Below are positions 17,868 through 27,704 of a DNA stretch of 64,000 bases, one piece after another (position 1 is the first letter of the stretch; every line of letters starts with the position of its first letter). Below the pieces are notes generated by a model. The model made no database searches and had not been told where the DNA came from. It was given only the letters and a program-made list of their open reading frames with translations. The stretch is from assembly GCF_051521505.1 (NCBI RefSeq), contig NZ_CP150356.1:2232001-2296000 (forward strand). Reading direction: 5' to 3'. Origin of the DNA: Sorangium sp025924095. Lineage in GTDB: Bacteria; Myxococcota_A; Polyangia; Polyangiales; Polyangiaceae. Both the position numbers and the translations under genes were made by a program.

Positions 17868-18536
17868 GTGCGCACTGCGGAAGACCGGCTGGTCGCCGAG
17901 GGACTCGACCTGCTCCGGCTCGTCGCGAAGCGCATCGCGCGCCGTCTGGGCCGCCGCATCCCGGTCGAGGACCTCGTCGCGCTCGGGCACCCGGCGCTGC
18001 TCGATGTGGTGCGGACGCACGATCCGAGCCGATCCACGTTCGAGGCGTACGCCAAGCGGAAGATCCGCTGGGCGATCTTCGACGGCATCCGGCGGGAGAC
18101 GCGCTGGCGATCCGCGGCCGCGCGGGCCAGCGCGCTCGCTGCGTCGGCGCGGTTCGCGGAGGGGCGCGGCGCGGACGATGACGCCGACGCGCCTGCCACG
18201 CAGGAGGCCTACGCCGCGCGGCTCGGCGGCCTGCTCGCCGGGCACGCGGCCGCGATGGCGCTCGGCCTGCTCTCGGCCCAGGGCGACGTCGCCGCGGTCC
18301 CGGACGCCGCCGACAGCCCCGAGGAGCGCGCCTCGCGCGCCGAGCTCGCGCAGGCCGTGCGGCACGCCGTGCGCGAGCTCCCCGAGCGCGAGCGCGCCCT
18401 CGTCGAGCGCCACTACTTCGACGACGAGCGCTTCGATCAGATCGCGCAGGATCTCGGGATCAGCAAGAGCTGGGCGAGCCGCCTGCACAGCCAGGCCATC
18501 GAGCGGCTGGGCGAGCTGCTCCGCGCCATGCGCTGA
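17868..18536 (+). CDS. RNA polymerase sigma-70 family factor (group 3/FliA-like, region 3 absent)
   Basis: A 222-residue sigma factor from the GTG at 17868. Residues 1-75 match region 2: VEDLVALGHPALLDVV, then DPSRSTFEAYAKRKIRW and AIFDGIRRETRWRS, the FliA/WhiG-like core- and -10-binding segment. The last 60 residues match region 4 (LPERERALVERHYFDD, FDQIAQDLGISKSWASRLHS), the -35-binding helix-turn-helix. Between them lies an Ala-rich segment with no clear region 3. No flagellar genes are nearby. The preceding 80-residue gene is 2 bases upstream. Confidence 0.82.
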   Translation: MRTAEDRLVAEGLDLLRLVAKRIARRLGRRIPVEDLVALGHPALLDVVRTHDPSRSTFEAYAKRKIRWAIFDGIRRETRWRSAAARASALAASARFAEGRGADDDADAPATQEAYAARLGGLLAGHAAAMALGLLSAQGDVAAVPDAADSPEERASRAELAQAVRHAVRELPERERALVERHYFDDERFDQIAQDLGISKSWASRLHSQAIERLGELLRAMR

Positions 18537-18581
18537 CGCGCGCCGAGCGCGGGCGCGTCGCGCCCCTTCGACGGACCGCCG

Positions 18582-19004
18582 TCAGCGCTGCTGGCTCTTG
18601 ACCGAGCGGAGATACGGGGCCCGCTCGTCGTCGCTGACCGGCTCGTTGCTGATCACGCGGTGGTCGCGCGGCATGAAGTTCACGAGCCGGACCATCAGGT
18701 GGTCCATCGCGACGGTCAGCTCCCCTTTGCGGCGGAGCTCCGCGGCCTCCTGGAAGGTCTGCACCTTGGGATCGTAGGCGATCATGTGCAGGTCTCGCCC
18801 GAACGGCGGGGGCAGGTCCTCCACCTCGACGATCTTGTAGATGCGGATCCCTCCGGCTTTCTCGGTGGCCGCGACCACGGCGCCGACGACCAGATCCTTG
18901 CCGGTCGGATCGGAGGTTTCGGGGACGGGGGGCGCGCGGTTACAGGCCGGTGCGAGCGTCAGGGTGCCTGCGCACACGGCGGCGGCGAGCGCGATCGACC
19001 TCAT
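18582..19004 (-). CDS. Hypothetical lipoprotein
   Basis: A 140-residue predicted lipoprotein. The ATG at 19004 gives MRSIALAAAVCAGTL followed by TLAPAC, a standard lipobox with the Cys near residue 21; the frame upstream of it lacks such a signal. The mature domain is mixed alpha/beta with conserved-looking blocks KDLVVGAVVAATEKAGGIRIYKIVEVEDLPPP and LHMIAYDPKVQTFQEA. I do not recognise a family. It is convergent with the sigma-factor gene and divergent from the SDR gene. Confidence 0.68.
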   Translation of the reverse strand: MRSIALAAAVCAGTLTLAPACNRAPPVPETSDPTGKDLVVGAVVAATEKAGGIRIYKIVEVEDLPPPFGRDLHMIAYDPKVQTFQEAAELRRKGELTVAMDHLMVRLVNFMPRDHRVISNEPVSDDERAPYLRSVKSQQR

Positions 19005-19164
19005 GGGCGCTGAATAACATCGATGCGACCCGGCGCAAGCGGCTACCGCGCGTGGCGCGGGAGGAGCGCGGCGCGCCGCGAGGTCGACCGCCGCCTCGTG
19101 GCAGCGCCATGGTAGACGCGCCTTCGAGACACCGGTCGGGAGCGATCCCTGGAGGAATGCGATC

Positions 19165-19929
<765 letters not shown>

Positions 19930-20056
19930 CGCCGCCACCGCAGCGGCGTCCCTGCGTACCCCCCACCGCGTCCCCGCCGTCCTGCCGCGTCCCTGCGTTC
20001 TCGCCCCGCCCCGGACCACGAGCCACCCCGGCGATCCGCCCACGAAGCATTCTCGC

Positions 20057-20084
20057 TTGACACGTCGATATTGAAAGCTATGTT
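20057..20084 (+). promoter_or_regulatory. Sigma-70-type promoter of bfd
   Basis: TTGACA (20057-20062) and TATGTT (20079-20084) are separated by 16 bases, about 39 bases before the Bfd ATG. The -10 region and spacer lie inside the palindrome at 20067-20091, so a bound repressor would block polymerase. Confidence 0.6.
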
Positions 20085-20091
20085 CAATATC
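20067..20091. promoter_or_regulatory. Palindromic operator over the bfd promoter (Fur-box-like)
   Basis: A perfect inverted repeat with 9-base arms, GATATTGAA and TTCAATATC, around a 7-base centre. The AT-rich arms and position over the -10 box suggest an iron- or redox-responsive repressor site. The sequence is only loosely like the E. coli Fur consensus, so the identity of the regulator (Fur, IscR or other) is open. Confidence 0.55.
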
Positions 20092-20122
20092 AATCTACCC
20101 GTTAACGGAGCCGGGGGTTTGC

Positions 20123-20347
20123 ATGTACGTCTGCCTCTGCATGGGCGTCTGTGATCGAGAGATTCGCGAAGCGATGAACGAGGGGGCTTGTTCCGTGGCC
20201 GAGGTGATGGAGTGCACGGGCGCCGGTACGCGGTGCGGCTCCTGCCAGCCGACGATCGCCAAGCTCATCGGCGATGACGAGGGCGCCTCCCCGCCCGTCG
20301 CCGCGCCGCGCCGCCTGACGATGGCGCCGGTCTCCAGCGCCGCCTGA
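20123..20347 (+). CDS. bfd: Bacterioferritin-associated ferredoxin
   Basis: A 74-residue [2Fe-2S] protein that, in characterised bacteria, docks on bacterioferritin and reduces its ferric core to release iron. The family ligands are at C4, C6, C38 and C41 (MYVCLCMGVCD ... TRCGSCQPTI). Three additional cysteines (10, 23, 31) are unusual. A Pro/Ala-rich tail of some 22 residues follows the domain. The gene lies upstream of bfr and behind a palindromic, promoter-covering site, as expected for expression under iron limitation. Confidence 0.9.
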   Translation: MYVCLCMGVCDREIREAMNEGACSVAEVMECTGAGTRCGSCQPTIAKLIGDDEGASPPVAAPRRLTMAPVSSAA

Positions 20348-20387
20348 TTCTCGGGCTCGCCCCGCTGCGCTCCGATTTCCTGGAGCC

Positions 20388-20412
20388 GGCGGGGGCTGCC
20401 GCCCGTTTTCTT
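20388..20412 (+). terminator. Candidate intrinsic terminator between bfd and bfr
   Basis: GGCGG and CCGCC arms (20388-20392, 20399-20403) around a 6-base loop are followed by CGTTTTCTT, a T-rich run rare in this DNA. It would separate bfd from bfr so the two can be regulated oppositely. The stem is short. Confidence 0.5.
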
Positions 20413-20450
20413 AGAAATTTCTTGCGCACTTCCGCTGACCTTGCGCATTT
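20413..20450. promoter_or_regulatory. Repeat-containing upstream region of bfr
   Basis: The palindrome AGAAATTTCT (20413-20422) runs into two near-identical direct repeats, CTTGCGCACTT (20421-20431) and CTTGCGCATTT (20440-20450), 19 bases apart. The spacing near two helical turns and position 85-120 bases before the bfr ATG suggest a regulator-binding region. No protein can be named. Confidence 0.35.
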
Positions 20451-20534
20451 GACCTGGGCGCTGGCGCTCCAGCCGGCGCCCCCTTGCCGGCCGAGGCGGG
20501 GCGAGCACGACAGGCACGAGCGCGAGAGGGTCCG

Positions 20535-21005
20535 ATGAAGGGTGCGAAAGATATCGTCGACGTGTTGAACGAGGTGCTCGCGGGAGAGCTCGTCGCGATC
20601 AACCAGTACTTCCTGCACGCGAAGATGTGCGCGCACTGGGGCTTCGTCACGCTCGCTGCGCACGGCCGCGCCGAGTCGATCGACGAGATGAAGCACGCCG
20701 ACGCGATCATCGATCGCATCCTCTTCCTGGAGGGGCTGCCCAACCTGCAGCGCCTGGACACCCTTCGCATCGGGCAGACCGTGCCGGAGCAGCTCAAGAG
20801 CGACCTCGAGCTCGAGTACCAGGCGGTCAAGCGGCTCAACACGGCGATCGTCCTCTGCCGCGACAAGGGAGATCGCACCTCCGAGGAGCTCCTGGCCAAG
20901 ATCCTCGAGTCCGAGGAGGAGCACATCGACTGGCTAGAGACGCAAATCGGTCTGATCGAGAAGCTTGGGGAGACCGCCTACCTGTCCCAGCAGATCCGCG
21001 AGTAG
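20535..21005 (+). CDS. bfr: Bacterioferritin
   Basis: A 156-residue haem-containing iron-storage ferritin; 24 subunits oxidise Fe(II) and store it as a ferric mineral. All di-iron ferroxidase ligands are in place by count: E18, E51, H54, E94, E127 and H130. The haem-bridging Met is M52 (DEMKHAD). The segment DRILFLEGLPNLQ matches the family closely. The ATG at 20535 follows a GAGAGGGTCC ribosome-binding region. Paired with bfd, it completes a store-and-release module; ferrochelatase, 38 kb away, is the other iron/haem gene here. Confidence 0.95.
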   Translation: MKGAKDIVDVLNEVLAGELVAINQYFLHAKMCAHWGFVTLAAHGRAESIDEMKHADAIIDRILFLEGLPNLQRLDTLRIGQTVPEQLKSDLELEYQAVKRLNTAIVLCRDKGDRTSEELLAKILESEEEHIDWLETQIGLIEKLGETAYLSQQIRE

Positions 21006-21009
21006 GGTA

Positions 21010-21031
21010 GGGTGGGGCTCGCCCCGCACCC
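21010..21031 (+). terminator. GC-rich hairpin after bfr, possible terminator
   Basis: GGGTGGGGC and GCCCC...ACCC pair into a strong stem with a two-base loop and a two-base bulge, starting a few bases after the bfr stop. There is no T-tract, so it may be a processing/stabilising hairpin or a weak terminator. Confidence 0.3.
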
Positions 21032-21201
21032 CGCGCGCCTTCTGGCGGCGGAGGCCGCGCTTGACGTACGATACGCTGGACGCATGTCCAAGACGCCGCG
21101 GACGACCGCGCTCGAGCGGTTACGCGCCAGCGCGGCGCGTCGGTCGTGCTCGTCGCGCCGCGCCCGTCCCGCGAGGAGGATGAGCGCGGCGGGGGAAATC
21201 C

Positions 21202-22557
<1,356 letters not shown>

Positions 22558-23002
22558 GCCAGCGCCTCCTCAGCCGGCCTCCGCCGTTCCTGACGACCCG
22601 GCTCGGCAGGGCGTTCCCTCGGGATACAGCCGGCGCCTGCAGACCCGGCCGAGCCTGCCTGTGCTCACCTGTGGAGCCCGCTGCTGCTCACCGGGCTCAG
22701 CCGTCCTGCGCCTGCGCGCGCCTGCCCACAGTTCGACCAGCACGTACGACCGGGCTGAGCAACACCCCTGACTCGGTAGTAAATCAGGGTAGCTAGCCCA
22801 CGTTGGCTTGCATCTTTGCAATGTAAGTGGGTCGGGATTTGCCTTAGTGCAATGGGGCAGCTGATGTAGACTGTGCGCTTCTGTTTCACTTCGGCGTCGA
22901 TAACAGCAACTCGATAATTCGTCAGCTTGGCCCGGTAATTGCTAGGTCCTAGACCGATAGGCGTAGTCATGGTTGGCGGCGCTCGCCGCAGGAGGACGCT
23001 TA
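22558..23002. other. Long regulatory spacer between two response-regulator genes
   Basis: No gene is supported in these 445 bases. The first 190 bases are GC-rich and featureless apart from short repeats. From about 22,760 the base composition becomes unusually AT-rich. There it contains a hairpin with CCCTGA/TCAGGG arms (22766-22771, 22784-22789), the small palindrome TTGCA-TCTT-TGCAA (22808-22821), TGCAATG repeats at 22817 and 22848, and the sigma-54 promoter. It looks like a promoter-plus-enhancer region. Confidence 0.55.
22928..22943 (+). promoter_or_regulatory. Sigma-54 (-24/-12) promoter
   Basis: TGGCCC, five bases, TTGCT: the invariant GG and GC dinucleotides have the required 12-base offset and 11 of the 12 expected flanking positions are consensus-like. 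It lies about 60 bases before the ATG of the receiver gene and downstream of an NtrC-type activator gene. Confidence 0.65.
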
Positions 23003-23380
23003 ATGGCCCGCATGCTGATCGTGGACGATGAGAATTCCCAGCGTCGCGCCCTTTCAGCTGGGCTAAGCGTCGAGGGGTTCGAGGTCGTGTTCGCCGCCTC
23101 GTTCCAGGATGCGAACCGCGTCCTCGGCTCTTCCCCGGTCGACGTGGCGATGATCGACCTGATGATGCCGGATCTGAACGGCCTGGAGCTCGCGCGTCAC
23201 ATCCGGCATGCGTTCCCGAGTGTGCGGGTCGTGCTTTCCAGCGCGTATCACCTCTCCGCGCGTCAGGTCGAGCGCGCCGACTGCGGCGCCGTGGCCTTTG
23301 TCCCGAAGCCGTACAAGGTGGGCGAGATCTGTCGCTTCCTCCGCGCCAAGACGAACGTGCTCACGCCCGCGTCGTGCTAG
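23003..23380 (+). CDS. Stand-alone response-regulator receiver protein
   Basis: A 125-residue protein consisting of a single receiver domain: acidic pocket (MLIVDDENS), phospho-acceptor Asp in VAMIDLMMPDLNG, switch region VVLSSAYHLSA and the PKPYKV lysine. There is no output domain, so it would act by protein-protein contact or as a phosphate shuttle. The ATG at 23003 is preceded by GGAGGA six bases away; a TTG start 10 codons upstream is less likely. The sigma-54 promoter directly upstream and the adjacent NtrC-type gene suggest joint control. Its stop is 9 bases before queA. Confidence 0.85.
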   Translation: MARMLIVDDENSQRRALSAGLSVEGFEVVFAASFQDANRVLGSSPVDVAMIDLMMPDLNGLELARHIRHAFPSVRVVLSSAYHLSARQVERADCGAVAFVPKPYKVGEICRFLRAKTNVLTPASC

Positions 23381-23389
23381 TAGCGCGGC

Positions 23390-24535
23390 GTGCGCTGCGA
23401 GCTGCTCGACTACGAACTCCCTGAAGCGCTCATCGCGTCGCGGCCCCCCGAGGAGCGGGACGGCGCCAGGCTCCTCCTGGTGGACCGCGGCCGCGGGGCC
23501 GGCGACGTCGAGCACGCCGCGATCCGCGATCTCGGCCGGTACGTCGAGCGCGGCGCGCTCGTCGTCGTCAATGACACGAAGGTCGTGCCCGCCCGGCTGT
23601 TCGGTAAGAAGCGTGGCACCGGCGGGCAGGTGGAGCTCTTCCTGCTGCACCGGCTGGACGAGGCGCCGGCCGGGGGGGAGGACCCCGCTGGCGGGTACCG
23701 CGAGCTCGCCGGCGGGCCCGGGGAGGGCGCGGCGAACCCCGAGCGCTGGCGAGCGATGGGGCGCGCGTCCAAGCCGATCCGCCCGGGCGCGGTGCTCGAT
23801 CTCGAGCGCGACGGGGCGCTTGTCGCGGAGGTGCTGGAGCGCGCAGAGGACGGGGTGCTCACGGTGCAGCTCTCCTCGCCGGCAGGGCTGTCCGTCGCGG
23901 CTGCGATCGAGGCCTACGGGCACGTCCCGCTCCCTCCCTACCTCGGCCGGGGCGACGACGCGTCCGATCGCGAGCGGTACCAGACCATCTTCGCCCGCGT
24001 CCCGGGCGCGATCGCCGCGCCCACGGCGGGCCTCCACCTCTCGCCCGGCCTCGTCGAGCGGCTCCGCGCGAACGGGGTCGAGATCGCGAGCGTCACGCTG
24101 CACGTCGGCCTCGGCACGTTCCAGCCGGTCACGGTCGACGACCTCGACCTGCACCCGATGCACGCCGAGGTCTACTCGGTCCCCGAGGCGACCGCCGGCG
24201 CGGTCGCGGCCGCGCGCGAGCGCGGGGCGCCGGTGATCGCGATCGGCACCACCGTGGTGCGCGCGCTCGAGAGCGCGGCCGACCCGGCGCGCGCGGGCCT
24301 CGTGCGGGCGCAGTCCGGGGAGACGCGCCTCTTGATCCAGCCCGGCTACCGGTTCCAGGTCGTCGACGCCCTGCTGACGAACTTCCACCTGCCGCGCTCG
24401 ACGCTGCTCGCGCTCGTGTTCGCCTTCGCCGGCCGCGAGCGCGCGCTGCTCGCGTACCGCGCGGCGATCGACGCCGGCTACCGCTTCTACTCGTACGGCG
24501 ACGCCATGCTGATCTCCGGAGCGAGCGCGTCATGA
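23390..24535 (+). CDS. queA: S-adenosylmethionine:tRNA ribosyltransferase-isomerase
   Basis: Transfers and isomerises the ribosyl group of SAM onto preQ1-modified tRNA, giving epoxyqueuosine. 381 residues from the GTG at 23390. Family blocks are clear: LIASRPPEERDGARLLLVDR, LVVVNDTKVVPARLFGKK, PLPPYLGR, the APTAGLHLSPGL block, TLHVGLGTFQPV, GTTVVRALES, LLTNFHLPRSTLL and the YRFYSYGDAMLI ending. It overlaps tgt by ATGA, the common queA-tgt operon. A Gly/Pro-rich insert near residues 90-120 is longer than in E. coli. Confidence 0.95.
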   Translation: MRCELLDYELPEALIASRPPEERDGARLLLVDRGRGAGDVEHAAIRDLGRYVERGALVVVNDTKVVPARLFGKKRGTGGQVELFLLHRLDEAPAGGEDPAGGYRELAGGPGEGAANPERWRAMGRASKPIRPGAVLDLERDGALVAEVLERAEDGVLTVQLSSPAGLSVAAAIEAYGHVPLPPYLGRGDDASDRERYQTIFARVPGAIAAPTAGLHLSPGLVERLRANGVEIASVTLHVGLGTFQPVTVDDLDLHPMHAEVYSVPEATAGAVAAARERGAPVIAIGTTVVRALESAADPARAGLVRAQSGETRLLIQPGYRFQVVDALLTNFHLPRSTLLALVFAFAGRERALLAYRAAIDAGYRFYSYGDAMLISGASAS

Positions 24536-25653
24536 GCCGGACGCCTGGCTTCGCCTTCTCCGAGCTCGCGCGGGACGGTCATGCCCGTACGGGCGTGCTC
24601 TCCACGCCGCATGGCGACGTGCTGACCCCGACGTTCATGCCGGTCGGCACCCAGGGCAGCGTGAAGACGCTGGCCCCCGGCGAGGTGGCCGCGACCGGCG
24701 CGAGGATCGTCCTCGGCAACACGTACCACCTGTGGCTCCGCCCGGGCCCCGAGCTCGTCGCGCAGCTCGGCGGCCTGCACGCGTTCACCCGCTGGCCGCA
24801 CGCGATGCTCACGGACTCCGGCGGCTTCCAGGCCTTCTCGCTCGCCGAGCGGCGCACCCTCACGGAGGACGGCTTCGTGTTCCGCTCGCACCTCGACGGC
24901 GCCCGCAAGGCGCTCACGCCCGAGGTCGCGATGGAGGTGCAGGGGCTGCTCGGGGCCGACATCGCGATGCAGCTCGACGTGTGCCCGCCCGGCGGCGCGC
25001 CGCACGCGGAGGTCGAGGAGGCCTGCCGCCTGACGACGCGCTGGGGGAAGCGCTGCCTCGCCGCCAAGCGCCCCACCCAGGCGCTCTTCGGCATCGTGCA
25101 GGGCGGCACCTCGGCCGCCCTCCGCACGGCGCACGCGGACGAGCTCGGCGCGTTGCCGTTCGACGGGCTCGCCCTGGGCGGCTTCTCCGTGGGCGAGCCG
25201 ATCCCGCTGATGCACGAGGTCGTCGCGCAGATCGCGCCGCACCTCGACCCTTCGCGCCCCCGCTATCTCATGGGCGTCGGGACGCCGCTCGACCTCCTTC
25301 ACGCCGTCGGCGCCGGGGTCGACATGTTCGATTGCGTGCTCCCCACCCGGAACGCTCGCAACGGGCAGGCGCTCACGCAGCACGGCAAGATCGTCATCAA
25401 GCAGGCGCGCTACAAGGAAGACCGATCTCCGCTCGACCCGACCTGCGCCTGCCCGACCTGCGTCGGGGGGTACAGCCGCGCGTACCTGAGGCACCTCTAC
25501 ATGGCGGGCGAGATCCTCGTGCTGCGCCTGCTGACGGAGCACAACCTCCACCTGTATGGCCGCCTGATGCGCGAAGCGCGCGCGGCCATCGCCGAGGGGC
25601 GGTACGCGGCGTTCGCCCGCGCGTGGCTCGGCGCGCCCGATGTGACCGAGTGA
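24532..25653 (+). CDS. tgt: tRNA-guanine transglycosylase
   Basis: Exchanges guanine-34 of GUN-anticodon tRNAs for preQ1. 373 residues; the ATG overlaps the queA stop. The catalytic/recognition segments are intact: LTDSGGFQAFSL (Asp nucleophile region), LFGIVQGGT, LALGGFSVGE, YLMGVGTPLDLL and the second active-site Asp in GVDMFDCVLPTRNARNG. The zinc site near the C-terminus is CACPTC with a following Cys-less loop and LRHLYMAGE supplying the His. With queA it makes a two-gene queuosine unit; the preQ1 synthesis genes are not in the window. Confidence 0.95.
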   Translation: MSRTPGFAFSELARDGHARTGVLSTPHGDVLTPTFMPVGTQGSVKTLAPGEVAATGARIVLGNTYHLWLRPGPELVAQLGGLHAFTRWPHAMLTDSGGFQAFSLAERRTLTEDGFVFRSHLDGARKALTPEVAMEVQGLLGADIAMQLDVCPPGGAPHAEVEEACRLTTRWGKRCLAAKRPTQALFGIVQGGTSAALRTAHADELGALPFDGLALGGFSVGEPIPLMHEVVAQIAPHLDPSRPRYLMGVGTPLDLLHAVGAGVDMFDCVLPTRNARNGQALTQHGKIVIKQARYKEDRSPLDPTCACPTCVGGYSRAYLRHLYMAGEILVLRLLTEHNLHLYGRLMREARAAIAEGRYAAFARAWLGAPDVTE

Positions 25654-25979
25654 TCGAGTGGCCCTACATCGTCTCCATGGCCTCTCGATGCGGTCCGGAC
25701 GCGGGCGCGGCGAGGATCGCGCGGCGGGCGCAACGTCCGCGCTGTCCGGAGGGTTCCGGAGTAACATGGGCGGATGGTGAGCTCTCGCCTCCGCCGCGCC
25801 GCGCGCTCGCATCCGCGTGCGCCGGGCGACGCCTCGGCCGCGCTCGACCAGGCCGTAGGTCCGAGCCGCCGGCGCACGAGCCCGAGCCGGTCGTGCCAGC
25901 CGAACGGCCGCCTTCGCGCGCGGGTCGCGTGCTTGCCCGCGCTTTCCTCGTCCATTAGCCTTCGGACTCGGCCCGCGGA
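25654..25979. other. Intergenic region without a supported gene
   Basis: This 326-base gap between tgt and the next gene is GC-rich. It contains a 69-codon open frame (25774-25983) with an Arg/Ser/Pro-rich low-complexity translation and no family resemblance. No promoter or hairpin stands out. Confidence 0.5.
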
Positions 25980-27632
25980 ATGACGCAAGACGCCAACAAG
26001 AAGCCGCTCGGACGCATCCTCCTCCAGCAAAGGGCGGTCACCCAGCCCCAGCTCGAACAAGCGCTCCTCGATGCGCGTGCGAAGGGGGTTCCCCTCGCCA
26101 CGAACCTCATCGAGAGCGGCACGGTCTCCGAGGTCGCTGCGCTGAAGGCCCTCTCCGAGCAGAGCGGTGTTCCTGGCATCGATCTCAACCAGGTCTGCAT
26201 CAAGCTGAGCGACCTCTCGATCCTGCCCCGCGAGATCGCCGCGAAGCACAAGCTCCTGCCCGTGCTCGTCCGCGAGGACCGCATCCTCGTGGCCATGGCC
26301 GCGCCCGCCGACAAGAAGGTGATCGACGAGCTCGAGTTCGTGACCGGCAAGCGCGTCTTCCCGTACATCGCGCTCGCAGGCCCCCTCGTGCGGACCATCG
26401 CGGCCGCCTACGACATGAAGGAGCAGGGCGAGCCGTTCTACGTCGGCGCCAAGTGCCCGCCCGAGGTGCTGAAGCGGGCCGGGCTCGGCGCCGCGGCGGC
26501 GTCCGCTCCCGAAGCGCCGCCCGCGCCCGCCCCTGCGCAGCCTGCGGCGCGCCGGTCTGCGTCCGCCGTGCCGCCGGCGATGGTGGCCCATCCCCCTCCT
26601 GCGCCCAGCGCCCCGCCGCCGGCGCGACCCGCGCCGGAGCGCTCGCGCGAAGAGGCGGAGATCTCGTTCGCCGATCTCACCGACGAACCGAGCCCGCGCG
26701 CAGCCGCTTCGCCGGGCCGCATGTCCTCGGCGGGGCCGCCGCTCGTCGTCGACGACGCCATGCGGAGGGCAGCGGCAGCCGACGAGCTCACGGACACGGA
26801 TTTCGGCACCGCCGACCGCGACCTGTCCGTGGTCGAGTCGCTCCCGGGCGCGAGCAAGGCGCCGCAGGGCGATCAGACCACGATCCTGGTCGTCGACGAC
26901 GAGCCCGAGATCCGGAAGCTGCTCCGCCGCATCTTCGAGGAGCGCGGGTACCGCGTCGAGGAGGCCGACCGCGGGCTCCTCGCCCTGCGCATGGTCAAGG
27001 AGCATCCGCCCGACGTGATGATCCTCGATGCCATGTTGCCCGAGGTGCACGGCTTCGACATCGCCCGCCGCATGAAGGGCACGCAGCGCTACGGCCACAT
27101 CCCGATCATCATGATCTCGGCCGTCTACCGCGGGTGGCGCTTCGCCGAGGACCTGAAGTCGAGCTACGGCGTGGAGGCCTACATCGAGAAGCCGTTCCGC
27201 GTCGCCGACGTCGTCGCCGCCGTGGAGAACGCGCTCCAGGCGCGCTCGATCCGCGGGGACCAGGACCGGATTTCGGCAGAGGCGGAGCGCCTCCTCGCCG
27301 CGGGGATCGCGGCGTACCGCGCGGGCGATTTCGATAAAGCCGTGCGGCACCTGCGCGAGGGCACGGCGATCGATCCGCTCGCCTACCGGCTGCACTTTCA
27401 CCTCGGCCTGCTCTACGGCAAGCAGGGCCAGCTCTACGACGCCATCCAGGAGCTGGAGACGGCGCTGCACATCAACGGCAAGCACTTCCCCGCGCTGAAG
27501 AACCTCGCCGTGCTCTACCAGAAGGCCGGGTTCCGCAACAAAGCCATCGAGACGTGGGAGCGCGCCCTGGGCGTCGCGCCCGATGACCCGACGCGGCAAT
27601 CCATCAAGGAGCATCTGCTCGGGTTGCTCTGA
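25980..27632 (+). CDS. GspE-N (MshEN-like)/receiver/TPR fusion protein
   Basis: A 550-residue three-part signalling protein. Residues 5-150 resemble the GspE/PilB N-terminal domain, with two halves of the MshEN repeat (PLGRILLQQRAVTQPQLEQA, then LATNLIESGTVSEVAALKAL and GVPGIDL). Some MshEN domains bind cyclic di-GMP, but the first Arg and the Gly of the motif are replaced here. A Pro/Ala-rich linker (about 165-295) leads to a receiver (ILVVDDEPEIRKLLRRI; Asp in MILDAMLPEVHGFD; EKPFRV). Three TPR-like repeats finish the protein (GIAAYRAGDFDKAVRHLREG and onward). There is no ATPase core, so it is not a secretion motor. The next gene, 72 bases on, encodes the GltJ-like protein. Confidence 0.82.
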   Translation: MTQDANKKPLGRILLQQRAVTQPQLEQALLDARAKGVPLATNLIESGTVSEVAALKALSEQSGVPGIDLNQVCIKLSDLSILPREIAAKHKLLPVLVREDRILVAMAAPADKKVIDELEFVTGKRVFPYIALAGPLVRTIAAAYDMKEQGEPFYVGAKCPPEVLKRAGLGAAAASAPEAPPAPAPAQPAARRSASAVPPAMVAHPPPAPSAPPPARPAPERSREEAEISFADLTDEPSPRAAASPGRMSSAGPPLVVDDAMRRAAAADELTDTDFGTADRDLSVVESLPGASKAPQGDQTTILVVDDEPEIRKLLRRIFEERGYRVEEADRGLLALRMVKEHPPDVMILDAMLPEVHGFDIARRMKGTQRYGHIPIIMISAVYRGWRFAEDLKSSYGVEAYIEKPFRVADVVAAVENALQARSIRGDQDRISAEAERLLAAGIAAYRAGDFDKAVRHLREGTAIDPLAYRLHFHLGLLYGKQGQLYDAIQELETALHINGKHFPALKNLAVLYQKAGFRNKAIETWERALGVAPDDPTRQSIKEHLLGLL

Positions 27633-27704
27633 CCGCCTACCCCATGTCGTCCGGGGCCAAGCTGTCGTAGACTGCGCCGATTCCACCGGCAGGCGCGTCC
27701 TTGG

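Noticed and set aside
15026..18199. 1057-codon frame as a giant FtsH
   Set aside because: Residues upstream of the ATG at 16846 are low-complexity and overlap the lipoprotein and sigma genes; FtsH starts with its first membrane helix.
22720..22760. tRNA-like GTTCGA in the spacer before the receiver gene
   Set aside because: Flanking bases do not form a T-arm and no acceptor or anticodon stems can be drawn.
25774..25983. 69-codon ORF between tgt and the GspE-N fusion gene
   Set aside because: Low-complexity Arg/Ser/Pro sequence overlapping the next start; no family features.
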